The notes beneath the pieces were generated by a model. The model was given only the letters and a program-made list of their open reading frames with translations. It was not told the origin of the DNA and made no database searches. Shown piece by piece: positions 60,101-62,886 of a stretch of DNA of 62,886 bases. Both the position numbers and the translations under genes were made by a program. The DNA lies in contig CALLUD010000033.1 in NCBI GenBank assembly GCA_938011325.1, positions 1-62,886 of the forward strand, given 5' to 3'. This DNA is from an uncultured Spartobacteria bacterium. Lineage in GTDB: Bacteria; Verrucomicrobiota; Verrucomicrobiia; Chthoniobacterales; JAATET01. The first letter of the stretch is position 1. Every line of letters starts with the position of its first letter.

Positions 60101-60484
60101 GAACCGTTGAAAAAAGTGCTCGGAGGAAAGCTGCCTCCCTTCGCACGTCGTGCGGTGCATCCGGCGACCGGCGAGCCGATCGCGATTCAAACGGGCGACG
60201 CCTTTCTCGCGGGGTTTACTGCTTCCGGCAAACTCGCGAAGCGTGGGGAAGCGGTCGCGAAGAGAGAATGGATCAAGGTGAGTGCGGTGATGGCTGAAGG
60301 TGGTGGGAGGATTCGGTTTTTGAAGCTTCTTAGCAACGAGGCGTGGAAGGCGGAGCCTATGGCCGTTGATGATCTCGCCTTTGTCGCAGGATTACCCCCC
60401 GCTGATGATTCATCATCTTATCCTGATCAGCGAAAACCCGGAGCTCCACGTTCAAGCGGGAAAACTGATTTCCGGCTCGAATAA
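57119..60484 (+). CDS. cas9: Cas9 endonuclease (type II-C)
   Basis: 1121-aa RNA-guided DNA endonuclease with all active-site residues visible: RuvC-I Asp30 in LGLDVGLEGIGV, RuvC-II Glu538 in VVEVARDLP, HNH His617 in IEHLFPATRGG with a downstream NLVLTFRRINKAKDNRTP, and RuvC-III His752/Asp755 in HHLVDAVILA. An Arg-rich bridge helix follows RuvC-I (RLEARRLLRSARHCRANRKT). The ATG at 57119 avoids the anti-repeat; a GTG at 57086 would run into it. RuvC-I is preceded by an unusual ~25-residue leader, and the last ~27 codons overlap cas1. G+C, especially at third positions, is visibly lower than in flanking genes, suggesting horizontal transfer. Confidence 0.96.
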   Translation: MKDFPGQFSSLHQKWLNDPFYRTAVVLGLDVGLEGIGVCVRRGSEILYAKTWKYDVPEASRLEARRLLRSARHCRANRKTRMLRLRKLFEEHGLPWLAEDSDALRKTDPFLLRHRAVNGENPLASKEALSIAIRHCVAHRGHDYHYFNDEGAYPWGEAIDFKKVKQELEKLWLSPEEARRVLDDVELFEWKDSEVAEFRELVPQRIATADIIEQHLAKHAKGSKNHVRERAKGQAFPQKLVWAHLEKIIRRHAQLIHDVDGFLEKLAVKPTTPEKKEKAIFYYHRKTPGEMREHFERKRARCGYAEWLGLPSAQVDKRGHLAIRRWALLEFAANRDVEVQSKTMRWRVGLGGDLVKKLIEWLEQNPDAKTAASLGEIKKLVETTLKERHGAKLAPTSGKNASELNVRFWKTFRDLLAPTAANREQNAPMCVAAAEKLFAIATAKGFEREAINACLKACRPQEPNVPSSLYDFRRASAVDLYGVYPQVEFLLGQRVKKDRTRRHKRGDLAVKGRLQRLFEEELAPLLDGVSAPEYAVVEVARDLPRNLKAKREREKEILENEARRKRLYAKYGYDGAEKLNQSARRRIELHDQQNGICPFTGEALGDDPLDASLEIEHLFPATRGGLSVNENLVLTFRRINKAKDNRTPREFAAYLGQSFEVMKNHTKEMRWSALKREVFEWEDGNKIPNFGNTTRLAQLARQLVAEMAAWMGCRGDADAIAARIGCPSGLQTSACRRAWNLVKKDRADLTHHLVDAVILAHIPPREGQNYVHSGGIFFPVPDDKGEWSILSALPLGPVPDVVAKLAAHDSEGCPLVEHRSSSKARSIHDKTHYRVLPDGSLAYRVEFPPREEIESAAKLRQMLLDTKIPLALIPPDHALNAWLDAKDGAPFRLLNGTPVRAIWKKAQKGDLKKDPSGFHAGWNEKGGLQNVKSVIGGRWERLEIWRGWNEKKDRWEYFKRLIPSRNLRRALRALGYSWEKKSKRPWREGAPMLTEPLKKVLGGKLPPFARRAVHPATGEPIAIQTGDAFLAGFTASGKLAKRGEAVAKREWIKVSAVMAEGGGRIRFLKLLSNEAWKAEPMAVDDLAFVAGLPPADDSSSYPDQRKPGAPRSSGKTDFRLE

Positions 60485-61301
60485 GATCGCGGTCGACACG
60501 CTTGGGAGTGTCCAGTGTTTTGCCAGCCAGGCACGCTGGACGCAGACGGCGTTGGATTCCTTGGTGACGCAATGCCCGGTTGTCATGGCGCGTTGGAACA
60601 AATCGTCGGGCAAGTGGAGCACCTATTCGCTGGCGCAGAAGGCGCGGCATGTGAACCCGGAAGCCCTCTGGCATGTCTGCCGCTTGAGCGAACGTCGGGC
60701 GACAGCCATCGCGAGTGACCTGCTATACGCCAAGGTTCGAAACCAGCACACGATGCTGCGAGTCTTCGACCCGTGGGTGGAAGATCTACCTAAACTGGCG
60801 GACAACTCCTTTTCCCGGATTCTCCGACTGGAAGCGCGTTACGCGCGGTTCTTCTGGGCTCGTTATTTTGGAGCGGTCAGTGCGGACCTCTTCGAACGCG
60901 AGAAGCGAAAGGCCAAGGCACCGCTGAATGTGGCTCTCAATTATGGGTATGGTTTTCTTTATCACGCGTTGGAGTGGCAGTGCATCGCCCGTGGCCTCGA
61001 TCCCGGCATTGGAATTATCCACAAGCTGAGACGACAGCGACCGAGCCTCGTATGTGACCTCATCGAGCCGTTCCGATGTTGTGTGGAACTGACGATCGTT
61101 CGGCACCTTCACGAAATGGATGAAAAGAAGGCAATGGCCGGCCGCTTTGCCGAGATGCTCGAAGAAAAGTGGATTTATCGGGGAACCGCGTTTCGCCTGC
61201 GCAGTATTATTCGATTATCCGTGGAGTCGTTTGTTCGGGCGGTCTGCAAGAACGAGCGCTTTGTTCCATTTACGCTGCACCCGCGTGACGCCTGTATTTA
61301 G
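60405..61301 (+). CDS. cas1: Cas1 integrase
   Basis: 298 aa. With Cas2 it inserts new spacers at the array. The N-terminus MIHHLILISENPELHVQAGK is the expected Cas1 opening (ISEN...), which fixes the start at 60405, inside the cas9 reading frame. Conserved features include RLEARYARFFWARYFG with the first metal-binding Glu, NVALNYGYGFLYHALE, GLDPGIGIIHK with the metal-binding His and VCDLIEPFR with the Asp. It overlaps cas9 by 80 bp in another frame and is followed 2 bp later by cas2, so the adaptation genes are probably translated from the cas9 mRNA. Confidence 0.95.
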   Translation: MIHHLILISENPELHVQAGKLISGSNKIAVDTLGSVQCFASQARWTQTALDSLVTQCPVVMARWNKSSGKWSTYSLAQKARHVNPEALWHVCRLSERRATAIASDLLYAKVRNQHTMLRVFDPWVEDLPKLADNSFSRILRLEARYARFFWARYFGAVSADLFEREKRKAKAPLNVALNYGYGFLYHALEWQCIARGLDPGIGIIHKLRRQRPSLVCDLIEPFRCCVELTIVRHLHEMDEKKAMAGRFAEMLEEKWIYRGTAFRLRSIIRLSVESFVRAVCKNERFVPFTLHPRDACI

Positions 61302-61303
61302 CC

Positions 61304-61600
61304 ATGCTGCTGATGCTTGCTTACGACACTCCGGAGCAGAAGCACCAAACGTTTCTGCGAAAGGAGTTCGAGCGCATGGGCGGATTCCGTGTGCAGTATT
61401 CGATTTACCTTTTCGAAGGTGAGCCCCACGAATGTGAACGGGTCATTCGGTATATGCGCCGCGTGGCCGCTCAAATTCCCGGGGATATTCGACTGCTTCC
61501 CATGGAGCGAAGCGTCTGGGATTCGCAAATCATCATTTCCGAAATCTTTTCTGAAACCCGCGAAGGGACGCCATTTCCGAAGTTCGTGAAATTCTGGTAA
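61304..61600 (+). CDS. cas2: Cas2
   Basis: 98 aa of ferredoxin-like fold. It starts MLLMLAYDTPEQK with the conserved Asp at the end of strand 1 (LAYDTP), has RVQYSIYLFEG as strand 2/3 and DIRLLPMER later. It is the structural partner of Cas1 in spacer acquisition. It starts 2 bp after the cas1 stop and ends just before a strong hairpin and the CRISPR array. No csn2 or cas4 follows, which defines subtype II-C. Confidence 0.95.
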   Translation: MLLMLAYDTPEQKHQTFLRKEFERMGGFRVQYSIYLFEGEPHECERVIRYMRRVAAQIPGDIRLLPMERSVWDSQIIISEIFSETREGTPFPKFVKFW

Positions 61601-61602
61601 GG

Positions 61603-61631
61603 CCCAAGCCGCTGTCCAACAGCGGCTTGGG
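61603..61631. terminator. Perfect 12-bp hairpin between cas2 and the array
   Basis: CCCAAGCCGCTG / CAGCGGCTTGGG with a 5-nt loop, starting 2 bp after the cas2 stop codon and ending 8 bp before the first repeat. No T-run follows on either strand. It could end the cas mRNA, end a minus-strand pre-crRNA, or isolate the two. Confidence 0.6.
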
Positions 61632-61639
61632 ACCTTGCA

Positions 61640-62763
61640 GATATCAGATCGCCTCGTTGGAGGCAGGATCAAAACTACGATGAAAACCGTTACGGCAGGG
61701 ACTTGCAGATATCAGATCGCCTCGTTGGAGGCAGGATCAAAACCCCACCAGTCGATGTCTTCGATGAGCTCCTCGGATATCAGATCGCCTCGTTGGAGGC
61801 AGGATCAAAACGCTGGGCCGGTATGGCACGCGGGCGGTGGATTGATATCAGATCGCCTCGTTGGAGGCAGGATCAAAACAAGTTTTCTCGTGTGTTGTTC
61901 ATGGTCGATCCGATATCAGATCGCCTCGTTGGAGGCAGGATCAAAACGATCCGCGCCGAAGCTGTTGTCGAGCTTCTTCGATATCAGATCGCCTCGTTGG
62001 AGGCAGGATCAAAACTGGCGCACGTCTCTATTGACGCCCTCCTCTTGGATATCAGATCGCCTCGTTGGAGGCAGGATCAAAACGAGTTTCTGTTCGAGCC
62101 CACGCCTCACGAGGAGATATCAGATCGCCTCGTTGGAGGCAGGATCAAAACGTGGAACGGGAACCTCACCTTCGCGCAAGCTAGATATCAGATCGCCTCG
62201 TTGGAGGCAGGATCAAAACGTGAGGTATTCAGCGGTGTCGAAAAAGTGGCCGATATCAGATCGCCTCGTTGGAGGCAGGATCAAAACACGCGACCGCTGG
62301 ACCCTCTGAAAAAGCTGATGATATCAGATCGCCTCGTTGGAGGCAGGATCAAAACGAGAAAACGCCGGAGTCGTTTGCGTGGCTGGCGATATCAGATCGC
62401 CTCGTTGGAGGCAGGATCAAAACCGCACGCCGGATTGGCCCGATGCCGGCTACCGGATATCAGATCGCCTCGTTGGAGGCAGGATCAAAACGACACCATT
62501 CCATTCGGGCGTGTCGGGCCGGTGATATCAGATCGCCTCGTTGGAGGCAGGATCAAAACGCCAAAGGCAGCAAGCCCACTGCTGAGGCCGTGATATCAGA
62601 TCGCCTCGTTGGAGGCAGGATCAAAACGTTGAGCCGACCGAAAACAGTCCTTCACCGCTGATATCAGATCGCCTCGTTGGAGGCAGGATCAAAACATCCG
62701 GCGGTATGGCGTGCTGCTCAACGATGCGATATCAGATCGCCTCGTTGGAGGCAGGATCAAAAC
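61640..62763. CRISPR. CRISPR array, 17 repeats of 36 bp, 32-bp spacers
   Basis: Repeats start at 61640 and then every 68 bp (61708, 61776 ... 62728). All 17 copies appear identical by eye, and all spacers are 32 bp. The repeat begins GATATCAGATC, has a central palindrome GCCTC-GTTG-GAGGC and ends GATCAAAAC. Read on the minus strand it starts GTTTTGATCC, like many type II repeats, and that strand matches the tracrRNA candidate. A 17th spacer (62764-62795) is followed by a degenerate repeat. No spacer visibly matches the window. Confidence 0.97.
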
Positions 62764-62795
62764 AAGAGGAGCTCGTTCTCGAAATCGTCTGCGAG

Positions 62796-62872
62796 GATAT
62801 CAGACGCATCAAATTGACGCTGCTTAGATTCCGGCTTTCGTTTCGTCGCGGGGTTTGTGATTCCGCGCGACG
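62796..62872 (+). repeat. Degenerate terminal repeat plus hairpin at the array's far end
   Basis: Exactly 68 bp after the last full repeat, GATATCAGA is retained. Then only CGC replaces the central palindrome before ATCAAA, so the copy is about 20 bp long. It is followed by a CGTCGCG/CGCGACG hairpin at 62844-62872 enclosing a GGGTTTGTGATTCC loop. It could be a decayed trailer repeat or a second plus-strand anti-repeat with tail. The window ends 14 bp later. Confidence 0.7.
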
Positions 62873-62886
62873 GCAGGTATGGAAGG

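Noticed and set aside
61635..62661. Open frames with repeated SDRLVGGRIKT or RSPRWRQDQN peptides.
   Set aside because: These are translations of the CRISPR repeats; the 68-bp period simply cycles through the frames.
60485..62886. Other adaptation genes (csn2, cas4) or a transposase next to the CRISPR locus.
   Set aside because: After cas2 only the hairpin, the array and 120 bp of flank are present; no such coding frame exists in the window.

Overview
This GC-rich window looks like chromosome of a heterotrophic, polysaccharide-degrading member of the Verrucomicrobiota. That assignment is an inference from gene content. The supporting features are PEP-CTERM proteins ending in VPEP plus a membrane helix and an Arg tail, autotransporter-repeat PEP-CTERM paralogs, and a twin-arginine Gfo/Idh oxidoreductase next to a sugar isomerase-DUF1080 fusion. 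An ECF sigma/Ser-Thr kinase pair, GH2, GH97 and GH32 enzymes, and GTAG-headed REP-like hairpins point the same way.

Layout. 1-7.4 kb: NhaD antiporter and riboflavin synthase, a lipoprotein coupled to a REC-GGDEF-EAL protein, then the sugar isomerase/DUF1080 and Gfo/Idh pair. 7.5-8.0 kb: tRNA-Ala(CGC) followed by tandem ~162-bp repeats that each begin with the last 19 nt of the tRNA. 8-24 kb: small lipoprotein, TPR protein, secreted GH2 beta-galactosidase, BtpA-family protein, ankyrin and beta-propeller proteins, and the translation block prmC / prfA / rpmE, split by an opposite-strand GH97 gene. 22.7-29.5 kb: AMP-dependent ligase, Na+/H+ antiporter, PEP-CTERM cyclophilin, a secreted protein of unknown function and a GntR/LacI-type regulator. 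30-39.8 kb: a fructan locus made of two PEP-CTERM repeat proteins, a fructokinase and two GH32 fructanases. Secreted GH32 enzymes would release fructose and the kinase would phosphorylate it. 39.8-46 kb: an SsuABC/NrtABC-type ABC transporter, a GAF/GNAT gene-fusion scar, and a hybrid histidine kinase with CheR. 46-56 kb: tRNA-Val(TAC), a 1263-aa Ig-domain protein, a kinase/ECF sigma pair, a PEP-CTERM protein and a beta-propeller protein.

56.1-62.9 kb is the accessory highlight. A field of REP-like hairpins and a decayed 21-bp (heptad-coding) tandem repeat precede a compact type II-C CRISPR-Cas locus: cas9, cas1, cas2 and an array of 17 identical 36-bp repeats with uniform 32-bp spacers. A strong tracrRNA candidate can be read directly. 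On the minus strand immediately upstream of cas9 there is a repeat-like anti-repeat, ~60 nt of tail and a GC hairpin followed by a U-rich tract. It pairs with a crRNA transcribed from the minus strand, towards the cas genes. cas1 overlaps the cas9 3' end by 80 bp. The far end of the array carries an in-register degenerate repeat that has lost the central palindrome and is followed by a strong hairpin. It could be a second anti-repeat-like element or a decayed repeat.
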